Assembly: GCA_021816455.1 (NCBI GenBank)
Contig: JAKAXU010000024.1
Coordinates: 1-46,386, forward strand
DNA: 46,386 nt
From: Acidobacteriota bacterium
GTDB taxonomy: Bacteria > Acidobacteriota > Terriglobia > Terriglobales > Acidobacteriaceae
Direction of reading: 5' to 3'
Part shown: piece after piece, positions 18,736-26,122 of the stretch
Layout of the letters: every line of letters starts with the position of its first letter
Position numbering within the stretch: position 1 is the stretch's first letter
Notes under the pieces: generated by a model
Databases searched by the model: none
What the model was told of the DNA's origin: nothing
Seen by the model: only the letters and a program-made list of their open reading frames with translations
Position numbers and translations under genes: made by a program

Positions 18736-19187
18736 CCCTGTTCGGCGACGCCTCCAGATCGCCGGACGCAATTACCGGCGAAGGCATGGCTATGGCCTTT
18801 CGCCAAGCGCTGGTGCTAGCCAACTGCCTCGTGAATGTTTCTATTAACGCAGCTCTCGAAGGCTACAATGCGATTACTTTGTCATTCTTACCCTCGCAGA
18901 CCATAGAGAGAGTGACTCTGGGAATGGATCGTTTGCCCGCCTTTCGCCGAAGGGCTATCAGCGCGCTGGTCTTCGAGCCGAAGCTATTTGCCAGCATCCT
19001 GCACGTCCATGTCGGAGCCGTGTTGCCCGCTCAATTTGTTGCGACGCACGAGCTTGGTCTGGCTGCTCGCTACTGCGCGGGGATAGCTGCAACGCGGCAA
19101 AAGTCACTAAGCTGGAAAGCTGCCGCATGGATTACGAAAGTTCATCCTTCTTTCGTAATGATTGACATGCGGCTTTTGGGGTGCTAA
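18736..19187 (+). pseudogene. C-terminal fragment of an FAD-dependent oxidoreductase
   Basis: The reading frame beginning near CTG 18736 gives LFGDAS...DAITGEGMAMAFRQAL. This resembles the second FAD-binding motif (GD(A/S)...P/A-I-TGEG) of geranylgeranyl-reductase or squalene-epoxidase-like flavoproteins. After it come FRRRAISALVFEPKLFASIL and a typical C-terminal helix region. The N-terminal Rossmann GxGxxG part and a plausible start codon are missing; an internal ATG at 18786 would give only the tail. It therefore looks like the remains of a gene cut away by rearrangement. The frame stays open for about 150 codons, so the damage may be recent. The end (TAA 19185) overlaps the promoter of the next unit. 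Confidence 0.6.
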
Positions 19188-19190
19188 ATA
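19162..19190 (+). promoter_or_regulatory. Candidate vegetative promoter for the coiled-coil/thioredoxin/Cys-peptide unit
   Basis: A perfect TTGACA (19162..19167) is followed after 17 bases by TAAATA (19185..19190), a weak -10 match. The first gene's AGGAGGTG and ATG 19210 follow within 20 bases. The spacing is ideal, but the -10 box is only partly matched. Confidence 0.45.
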
Positions 19191-19209
19191 TTCGGGCAGG
19201 AGGTGTGGA

Positions 19210-19641
19210 ATGAAGAAATTAATCTCCTATCCGACCTTTGACGGAAAAATTATTCAAGCAATTGTCATTTCAGGACTTGCCTTTTGCGTGTGTGAGGGGA
19301 TGGCTGTTTGCCAGAATTCATCCACTGCGGCTTCAGCTATGGCACGTGGGGATCAGGCTAACGCTGTACCATCCAAGGGTAGTTTCGTTCATCGTTGGAT
19401 AGGGAAAGATGGTCTTCCGTATGTCATGGTCAATGGTGATCCCAAAGAGCTAACGGAGCAAGACCGCCATGACATAGAAGCTTCTCTGAATATGACAAAA
19501 TCAGAACTTGAGACCAGCAAAGCCAATCTTCAAACCGTGGAAGCGAACCTCAAGGCCGCCGCTGCTGAGCTAGACTCTCATCGCAAACAGCTAGAGCGCG
19601 CGAAAAAAGCGCTGAGCGGGTACGACGCTGTATCCAGGTAA
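19210..19641 (+). CDS. Exported coiled-coil protein, function unknown
   Basis: A 143-aa protein of no family I recognise. A basic start and a hydrophobic stretch (about residues 17-36) suggest export or anchoring. Cysteines in FCVCEG and MAVCQN sit near the end of that stretch, but neither forms a clean lipobox. A middle segment with GKDGLPYVMVNGDPKELTEQD (landmarks GKDGLPYVMV, NGDPKELTEQ) precedes a highly charged, Ala/Leu-rich helix from about 95 to 138 with heptad character, so a coiled coil is likely. ATG 19210 has an excellent AGGAGGTG 5 bases upstream, so the longer frame from 19162 is not used. It is the first gene of a four-gene unit. Confidence 0.7.
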   Translation: MKKLISYPTFDGKIIQAIVISGLAFCVCEGMAVCQNSSTAASAMARGDQANAVPSKGSFVHRWIGKDGLPYVMVNGDPKELTEQDRHDIEASLNMTKSELETSKANLQTVEANLKAAAAELDSHRKQLERAKKALSGYDAVSR

Positions 19642-19704
19642 TAGCTTTCGCCGAATTGATTGATCGGATTCCTTTTCCCGAAGGCTTACTTTGTGGAGCG
19701 GGGT

Positions 19705-20226
19705 ATGACATCCCTTAAATCTGCCATCGAAACCACAACAAATGTCGCTTTGCTGGCAATTACATGCCTTATCCTTTGGGTCTTCGTAGCTCACCGCGGC
19801 TTATTGCTTCATAGCAGTGCGCAAGCATCGGATTTCAATACCCTAAGTAGTAGGATAATTTCTCATCCTCCTGGATATGAGTGGAAAAAGCACGACGAGA
19901 CGCTTGTTCTAGCATTGCGTTCTGGCTGCCACTTCTGCAGCCAAAGTATGCCTTTTTATCAACGTCTTTCGCATTTAGAGCAGGGCAATAGACTTCGCGC
20001 TCATCTTCTGGTAGTCATGCCTGATCCGGAGAGCACGGCGAGGCCAGAGTTGAGTGCGGCAGGTGTAAATGTAGAGAGCATTTTTGGGCAGCCGCTCGCA
20101 TCAATAAGGGTTTCCGGGACGCCGACTCTACTCCTGGTTGACTCGGCAGGGCATTTGAAAGATGCCTGGGTGGGGCAATTACAGCCTGAACAGGAGCAAG
20201 AAGTTGTAGATAAAGTAAAGTACTAG
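19705..20226 (+). CDS. Membrane-anchored thioredoxin-like protein with CHFC motif
   Basis: A 173-aa protein with one N-terminal transmembrane helix (about 13-29) and a C-terminal thioredoxin-fold domain facing the periplasm. The active-site motif is SGCHFCSQSMPF (Cys75, Cys78) and the cis-proline loop is VSGTPTLLLVD (Pro140). The C-H-F-C pair is closer to DsbA/DsbC-type oxidants or isomerases (CPHC, CGYC) than to CGPC thioredoxins, so it may make or shuffle disulfides. ATG 19705 follows GGAGCGGGGT. It stands 63 bases after the coiled-coil gene and 58 bases before a Cys-rich peptide gene, which is its obvious candidate substrate. Confidence 0.85.
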   Translation: MTSLKSAIETTTNVALLAITCLILWVFVAHRGLLLHSSAQASDFNTLSSRIISHPPGYEWKKHDETLVLALRSGCHFCSQSMPFYQRLSHLEQGNRLRAHLLVVMPDPESTARPELSAAGVNVESIFGQPLASIRVSGTPTLLLVDSAGHLKDAWVGQLQPEQEQEVVDKVKY

Positions 20227-20284
20227 CGCCGGATCGAGGCTGAGAAGTTAGTCAGCAAATACTCAATTGAAAGGATGAAGGTCG

Positions 20285-20467
20285 ATGAAAAAGACAATAG
20301 CCAAACTTGGAATGCTCGCGGTGCTTTGCGGTGTGTATGCAACATTGCAGCACTCAGTCGCACGCGCTTCTACAACAAATAACGAGAAGGCTTGTTGCAC
20401 ATCAGGTGGTGCAACATGTTGCGGATCTGTTTGCCAGGCAGGTGGCGGAGGCTGTCAGGCAAATTGA
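20285..20467 (+). CDS. Small exported six-cysteine, glycine-rich peptide
   Basis: A 60-aa precursor. Residues 1-28 form a Sec-type signal peptide: a KKT basic start, hydrophobic core LGMLAVLCGVYATL and an AxA-type site SVARA. The mature part is about 32 residues with Cys at 37, 38, 45, 46, 50 and 57 plus many Gly, giving a CC-x6-CC-x3-C-x6-C pattern. Six cysteines would allow three disulfides or metal binding. GAAAGGATGAAGG lies a few bases before ATG 20285. It lies between a CxxC oxidoreductase and a permease. I do not recognise the family; an exported disulfide peptide, a bacteriocin-like peptide or a metal-binding peptide are all possible. Confidence 0.7.
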   Translation: MKKTIAKLGMLAVLCGVYATLQHSVARASTTNNEKACCTSGGATCCGSVCQAGGGGCQAN

Positions 20468-20562
20468 CAAACGATGGAGAAACAGCGCGGCAGTTGTCCC
20501 GAGCTGGGTGTTTAGCTATGCCCTGCGATTCATGGCCGAGGTAGGTCATTGGAGTGTTTTGG

Positions 20563-23007
20563 ATGCGCTATTTGTATCGCCGATTGTTCAAAGCGCCTCT
20601 TTTTTCCCTGATGGTGATATTTACCATGCTGCTGAGCGTGGGTATCCCGGTTGGGCTCTTTTCCATTACACGACAGCTGCTTTCGAAGGAGACAGGAATT
20701 CCTGAAATCCTAACTTTGGTGCATTACACCATTGGCGACCATACAACCCCGGTCCCCCTTTCCGGGCCTGCTTGTGAAGCATTGCAAGCTACACCTGGAA
20801 TAGGGGACCTGGCCCTGTGGAAGGGACCGATCAAGCTCCTGCTCCAGGGCCCGGATGGGGAGATCCCGATTCGTGGCGCCTTGGTGAATGGGAAATTCTT
20901 TGCAGTTATGAAAATCAAACCAGCCATCGGGAGGTTTTTTGGCGACAACGATGACCAGGCAGGTGGCGGTCCCTCCGGTTGGGCAGCGGTGATATCGCAT
21001 GGGTTCTGGGTCAGCCAATACCACTCTGACCCGCAGGTGGTGGGAAAGATTATTGCAATTCAGGGTGTTCCTGTACGTATTCTTGGAGTGCTTCCCAGTG
21101 GGTTTGTTGGTGCTACGCCGCCCACTACCGTGGCAGTTTTGTTGCCTCGTCATTTCCTGGATGTTCTTAATCCAAAGGAAGACAGGTTTGCGCATCCGGG
21201 ATTTCTTGAATGGCAAGTATTTGGCCGTTTGCAGGAAGGAGAAAGGATCGAGCGTGTACGTTCTTTACTGCACCTGGCCGAAGGACGGATAAGGAGAGAA
21301 GCGGATCCAACGGGTCAAATGCTCACAGGTGAGAACTTTCCTGGCTTGTCAAACGGTCCATTACTCTCAGCGACGCCTGGAGATGTAACGCCTTCTTACA
21401 GCGTTCGCACTGCCTCAGAGCCCTTGTCCATAATGGACGGTTTAGCTGTGGCTTTGGCGCTTTTGGGTGTCTCCAACATCATCCTCTTGTTTGTTGGCCG
21501 CAATGCGCGTCAATTGCATGAAATCGCAGTGCGACAGACGCTGGGCGCACGCCAGATGAACATTCTCAAATTAAAGCTGGAAGAAGCTGCTTTCCTGTCC
21601 CTGGCTGGCATTGTCGCTTCTATCCCATTTTCGTGGGCGATTGCACACGTAGTGTCTGTTTTCGTCCAGTCGTTTGAAGGCCTGGATTCTTTTCCGTTCG
21701 TCTTGCCTAAGATTTCTGTATTTCTACAGGTGGCATCCACTTTCTTTGTCGTCACCCTTGCATCCGCTGCTGCTACAACGGTCTGGTCAGGCCCGCCTCA
21801 TTCTCCTCTTGCATCGAGGCTGACGGGACGCGGTGTAACGGGGCGGCGACATGCGGCCATTGTTGGAATAGAAATTTTTGCAGCCTTGGTTTTAAGCAGT
21901 TGCACGTGCATAGCGGCCATGGCTATTCAGAATATGGTTCATCGGGAATCTGGCTTTGGAGACAGCGGGTCTGTCGTAGCGCGTCTTGCCTTGTCTGCCG
22001 ATTCGAGCGAAAAACAGGAACGGATCATGCGCCAGATATTTTCGATGATCGCCCAGTATCCAGGGATTGAAGCAATCGCCGCCATTGACCCAGTGCCTTT
22101 GTCTGGAGACATAGCCCGAGGCGACTTTACCGTTCGAGGAAAAGACATGGCGCTTGTTTCACAACAGGATGTCTGGCCAGAACGGGTAACACTACATTAT
22201 TTACAAGCTTCGGGCGCAAAACTCATGCTTGGTCGAGACTTCATGTCCAGCGATCTCAACGGTCCACCGGTGTGTCTGGTAAGCATGAACCTTGCGAAGA
22301 AATTTTTCGGCCAGGATGATCCGCTGGACAAAGTAATTCTTTCAGGAAGCGACAGTATGGATGCCCAGACGCTGAAGCCCTATTGTCGGGTGATTGGAGT
22401 GGTAGAAGATGCGCACTTTACTTCCATGTCCCGGCCGCCTGATAAGGTCATCTATCGTCTGGATAGCAAAACCCCAACCAACCTGGTCATCCGAGGATAT
22501 AGCAGTAGCATAGCTTCCAGGGCAGTCCGTTCTGTTATAGAACCCAACAAATCCGTTGCCTTTGCCTCAGAAGTCATGTCTCTGCGGGAACATATACGGC
22601 AGGATTTGCGATTGCTTCGGGCGCTTACCCAATATACGGCGATATGTTCGGCCATTGCGGCCATCATCATGTCAATTGGATTGTTTGGCGTGCTGGCCAT
22701 TGAGGTAGCTGGAAGAAAAAAAGAGATAGGAATTCGGCTTGCTCTGGGTGCGGGAAGGTCAGGAATCTGCGCAGCAATTTTCATGCATTATCGCAGGGCT
22801 ATCCTTCTGGGCATCCTTCTGGGATCATTGACTTCTTTCGTAATCATGACACAGTTGTTCCAACCCTATGTTACTTCCTGGACTTACATGGTGATTGGAT
22901 ACTGCGCAGGGCTTCTGCTCGTACTTGTGATGATCTTATGCGGAGCAGGTATTCCGATCATTCGTGCTTTGCGCGTTCCGCTTCGGGAATGCTTACAGGA
23001 GCCTTAA
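20563..23007 (+). CDS. Divergent ADOP-like FtsX permease
   Basis: An 814-aa two-module permease that follows the Cys-peptide gene by 95 bases. It keeps the overall layout: an N-terminal helix, a periplasmic domain with GRFFGDNDD and VVGKIIAIQGVPVRILGV landmarks, a middle bundle (VRQTLGARQMN) and a last bundle (KEIGIRLALGAGR). It lacks two ADOP hallmarks. The first helix reads MLLSVGIPVGLFSI instead of [12 protein letters not shown], and the C-terminus is RALRVPLRECLQEP instead of [19 protein letters not shown] 20563 is chosen because GGAG sits 8 bases upstream. No ATPase is encoded nearby on this strand, so it must borrow one. Confidence 0.85.
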   Translation: MRYLYRRLFKAPLFSLMVIFTMLLSVGIPVGLFSITRQLLSKETGIPEILTLVHYTIGDHTTPVPLSGPACEALQATPGIGDLALWKGPIKLLLQGPDGEIPIRGALVNGKFFAVMKIKPAIGRFFGDNDDQAGGGPSGWAAVISHGFWVSQYHSDPQVVGKIIAIQGVPVRILGVLPSGFVGATPPTTVAVLLPRHFLDVLNPKEDRFAHPGFLEWQVFGRLQEGERIERVRSLLHLAEGRIRREADPTGQMLTGENFPGLSNGPLLSATPGDVTPSYSVRTASEPLSIMDGLAVALALLGVSNIILLFVGRNARQLHEIAVRQTLGARQMNILKLKLEEAAFLSLAGIVASIPFSWAIAHVVSVFVQSFEGLDSFPFVLPKISVFLQVASTFFVVTLASAAATTVWSGPPHSPLASRLTGRGVTGRRHAAIVGIEIFAALVLSSCTCIAAMAIQNMVHRESGFGDSGSVVARLALSADSSEKQERIMRQIFSMIAQYPGIEAIAAIDPVPLSGDIARGDFTVRGKDMALVSQQDVWPERVTLHYLQASGAKLMLGRDFMSSDLNGPPVCLVSMNLAKKFFGQDDPLDKVILSGSDSMDAQTLKPYCRVIGVVEDAHFTSMSRPPDKVIYRLDSKTPTNLVIRGYSSSIASRAVRSVIEPNKSVAFASEVMSLREHIRQDLRLLRALTQYTAICSAIAAIIMSIGLFGVLAIEVAGRKKEIGIRLALGAGRSGICAAIFMHYRRAILLGILLGSLTSFVIMTQLFQPYVTSWTYMVIGYCAGLLLVLVMILCGAGIPIIRALRVPLRECLQEP

Positions 23008-23162
23008 CCGCTGTCAAGGTTCAGCGCAGCGTAGCCAGCGCGGGGTAGAGTTTCTGCCATTTGCGGTACCCGGTCTCGTGGGCGTTGAGACTTGTGGTCG
23101 AGTACGGTGCAATCGGCGACGGTGAAGGACTGTGAGCGGGCTGTGTGGCGGGCGGGCACCAG

Positions 23163-23306
23163 CTGTTCGGGAGTCATGCCGGAGCGCAGGTTGTCTTCGA
23201 TGTGAAGCTGGAGATGGCTCTCCAGCTCCGCCGCAAGCTCATGCTCCCGCCGCTCCGCGTGGAACAAACCACCCAGTCGAACTATCGACGCACGTAATCG
23301 CTTCAT
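23163..23306 (-). pseudogene. Truncated N-terminus of a long-type ADOP permease
   Basis: The 48 codons from ATG 23306 nearly repeat the start of the permease at 23327..26053: MKRLR, LGGLF, then ELAAELESHLQLHIEDN and SGMTPEQ. After MTPEQ the homology stops abruptly. The following sequence down to 23004 is unrelated to permeases, although one frame stays open. It is the leftover start of a lost permease copy, cut by a deletion or insertion. The 3' side (23008-23162) was not identified. Confidence 0.8.
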
Positions 23307-23375
23307 CTCCTGTTTCCTCCAGATATTTACTCAGCCCGCAGCGCCTGTATGGGATCGATCGATGCAGCGCAGCGG
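23280..23375. repeat. Long-type permease junction repeat, copy 1
   Basis: This matches 26027..26122 almost base for base. It covers the MKRLR start codons, the leader TTTCCTCCAGATATTTACTC and the end of the next permease (GATCGATCGATGCAGCGC). It is distinct from the junction repeat of the four short permeases and shows a separate tandem duplication. Confidence 0.75.
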
Positions 23376-26053
23376 GCGGGAAAGTAGAACGCGATTCCGG
23401 CAACCAGAAGAATGACGCATGTACTGATCAACAAAGGCCATTCGGAAATCGGCTGTGATTCCTGCAGGAGTTGACGGATGATCCTTACCAGAAAAATTGT
23501 AATGGCGGCTCCAGCCAGAAGACCTGTGCAGACTTCTACCAGCGCTTTTCTTGCAATCGCCATAACAATCTGCTTCCTTTGAGCGCCAAGAGCCACTCGT
23601 ATGCCAATTTCACTGGTGCGCAAAACGAGGTTGCGCATGAGCAGTCCATACAATCCAAGCGCTGTCAACAGTAACCCGAGGAACGCAAACGCTCCAGACA
23701 TGCTGACCAGCATCCGTTCACGATTCAGGTCCTGATTTTCCAGTTGACGCAGGCTCTGGTACTTCACTTCCGCAGAATTTGGCAATGCCAGTTTGACCGC
23801 ATCGTGCAACGCCGCGATGGCCAGCGCATCTGTTTTTGCATGAACGATGAGGTTGATCTGGGAGCTTGAAAAAGCGTCCTGTGTGGACTTGCTCAAAATG
23901 TAAGGAGAAATCACTTCGTAGATTACGTGGGGAGCGGCGGTCCGTAGCGAGACAAGGCGCGCATTCTCGGCAACGGCCACCACACGACAGCCATTCTTTG
24001 GATCGAGATTCGTTCCATCCGGTTGTAGAAAGGTAGCCGCATAGATGATGCGACCGATGGCATTTTCTTGTGGAAAGAAAAATGCCGCGAGATCATGGCT
24101 CAGGACACATTGTGGCATGGAATTTTTTGCGGTAGGCGCAGTGCCTTCTCCCGCAAGCAGGCGCGTTCCGATTGCGTCAAAATATCCCGGCGATACTTGA
24201 ATGCTGAAGAGATGCGGATCGCTGTGGATATTGCCGTGTGCGTCGATGCTGAATTCATGACTGGCGCCGAAGAATCCAATCAGCGGTTTCTCTCCGGTAA
24301 TGCCGGAAGCCGTCACTCCTGGCTTCTGGCGAGCATCTTCCAACAGTTCTCCAGCGACGCGCGCGGTTTCCGCAGGCTGCGGTTTTGACGCGCGTAAATC
24401 GATGGATGCTAGCGCGGTTCCTTTCGCATGAAAGCCAGAATCTTCCATCCATAAGCGTCCCAGTGTGCCGCCCAACAGGATGGCCGATGTCACCAGGCAG
24501 ACACTCAAGGCCACTTGTAGCACGACTACCCATCCGCCCATTTGCCTGGCGGCCACGCTGCGGTTGCTTGTTTTCAGGTTGAAGGCAGGGGTCGTTCTTG
24601 AGGCTCTGAGTGCTGGCCATAGCCCGGCACCGAGAGCCACCAGCAAGCTCATGGTCAGATTAAAGCCCAATATAACTGCGTTCGGTCGCACATCCATCGA
24701 CGATGCACTTCCCATTGTGCCCAGCATAGTCACCAGCGCTTGAGCAGCAGCCCAACCCAACAGAAGGCCGCTCATCAGCCCAGGGATTGTCAGCAACACG
24801 GTTTCGATCAGAACCTGCGAGATCAGCCTGTATCTGCTCGCGCCCAACGCGCTGCGGACTGCATACTCCTGCTGCCTGCCGCTTACCCTCGCCAGCATGA
24901 CGAGGGCCGTGTTCAGGCAGCATAGCAGTAATAGAAATGCGACCAGCATTTCTAGCACCAGTAGTGGACGTGAATAGGTAGCTTTCACCCAGGAAACCCC
25001 GCTTCGCCCATCCTGCACCGTCAAGCGGAACGGCTTGAAAAACTGGTTCATGTAAATGCCGGTAGGATCTGCCTCTTGTCTGACTAATGGTTCAATGGCT
25101 TCCACCTCGGACTGAGCTGCAGCTAAAGTCATCCCAGGCCTCAATCTGCCCAATACGAAGTGTCCAAAATGGCCGGGGTGATTCCGGAAATCCTTTCCAT
25201 ACAGCAAGTCTGCAAAAGAAAGCGGCAGATACAAGGCCGGATGAAAATTTGCCGTCAGACCTTCAAAGGTTTTTGGCATCACGCCTATGACTGTTGCCGG
25301 ATGGCCAGCTATAAAAAGGGTCTGGCCGAGTGCATGATCCTCCCCATGAAACTTCTGCTGCCAATAGTCATAGCTCAGCACGACAGGAATCCCTCGCGCA
25401 TCTTCATTGGTGTCACTGCGCTCACTGAAGAAATTCCCCAGATAGGGCTGCATCTCGAGGACATCCAACGCATTTCCGCTCAACAACTGGATGTGCGCTC
25501 GCCCTTCAACAGCGGTACCGTTTCGGACGGAAGCCGCATCGCTTGCCCAAGCCAGAAGGTCGGTACAGGACTTTTGTTGACCGCGCAACACAGTGTATTC
25601 CGGCCCGCTCAAACCGATCATGCTGTCGCCATTGCGCATTTCATATTCGATCAATCTGCCTGGATGCGGCACCGGCAGGCCCTTTAGAATCACAGCCCAT
25701 GTCAAAGTAAAGACGGCTGTATTCGCTCCAATCCCCAGCGCCAAAGTCGTCACAGCAATACAAGTGATTCCTGGTGACTTGTAGAGTTGGCGCAGCGCGT
25801 AGCGCACATCACGCAGCAGGCTCTCTATCCACGGTAAGGTGGCCCGTTCGCGGTAAGCCTGCTTGGCCTGTTCCACGCCGCCCAGCTTCAGGATCGCATC
25901 GCGTCGCGCCTGTTCGGGAGTCATGCCGGAGCGCAGGTTGTCTTCGATGTGAAGCTGGAGATGGCTCTCCAGCTCCGCCGCAAGCTCCTGTTCCCGCCGC
26001 TGCGCGCGAAACAAACCTCCCAGTCGAATTACCCACACACGCAATCGCTTCAT
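23327..26053 (-). CDS. ADOP permease, long subtype, copy 1
   Basis: A 908-aa permease with the extra N-terminal domain (about 1-75) found in long ADOP members: ELAAELESHLQLHIEDN, MTPEQARRDAILKLGGVEQAKQAYRER (landmarks MTPEQARRDA, LGGVEQAKQAYRE) and LPWIESLLRDVRYALRQL. This domain is soluble and helical and probably cytoplasmic. Two FtsX modules follow, with [41 protein letters not shown] (landmarks [19 protein letters not shown]) and SEIGIRVALGAQR. The C-terminus ARCAASIDPIQALRAE has Cys for the usual Arg. ATG 26053 follows TGGAGGAAACCGGAG. It is 20 bases behind the next permease, in one operon. Confidence 0.88.
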   Translation of the reverse strand: MKRLRVWVIRLGGLFRAQRREQELAAELESHLQLHIEDNLRSGMTPEQARRDAILKLGGVEQAKQAYRERATLPWIESLLRDVRYALRQLYKSPGITCIAVTTLALGIGANTAVFTLTWAVILKGLPVPHPGRLIEYEMRNGDSMIGLSGPEYTVLRGQQKSCTDLLAWASDAASVRNGTAVEGRAHIQLLSGNALDVLEMQPYLGNFFSERSDTNEDARGIPVVLSYDYWQQKFHGEDHALGQTLFIAGHPATVIGVMPKTFEGLTANFHPALYLPLSFADLLYGKDFRNHPGHFGHFVLGRLRPGMTLAAAQSEVEAIEPLVRQEADPTGIYMNQFFKPFRLTVQDGRSGVSWVKATYSRPLLVLEMLVAFLLLLCCLNTALVMLARVSGRQQEYAVRSALGASRYRLISQVLIETVLLTIPGLMSGLLLGWAAAQALVTMLGTMGSASSMDVRPNAVILGFNLTMSLLVALGAGLWPALRASRTTPAFNLKTSNRSVAARQMGGWVVVLQVALSVCLVTSAILLGGTLGRLWMEDSGFHAKGTALASIDLRASKPQPAETARVAGELLEDARQKPGVTASGITGEKPLIGFFGASHEFSIDAHGNIHSDPHLFSIQVSPGYFDAIGTRLLAGEGTAPTAKNSMPQCVLSHDLAAFFFPQENAIGRIIYAATFLQPDGTNLDPKNGCRVVAVAENARLVSLRTAAPHVIYEVISPYILSKSTQDAFSSSQINLIVHAKTDALAIAALHDAVKLALPNSAEVKYQSLRQLENQDLNRERMLVSMSGAFAFLGLLLTALGLYGLLMRNLVLRTSEIGIRVALGAQRKQIVMAIARKALVEVCTGLLAGAAITIFLVRIIRQLLQESQPISEWPLLISTCVILLVAGIAFYFPARCAASIDPIQALRAE

Positions 26054-26122
26054 CTCCGGTTTCCTCCAGATATTTACTCAGCCCGCAGCGCCCGCATCGG
26101 ATCGATCGATGCAGCGCGGCGG
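26027..26122. repeat. Long-type permease junction repeat, copy 2
   Basis: Second copy of the repeat at 23280..23375, at the border of the two long permeases. A further identical block, GGCTCTCTATCCACGGTAAG and following bases, occurs inside both genes near 25818 and 28502. Confidence 0.75.

Noticed and set aside
18538..18819. 93-codon frame upstream of the oxidoreductase remnant
   Set aside because: It crosses the activator dyad and the stem-loop and shows no domain; the neighbouring frame carries the recognisable flavoprotein motif.
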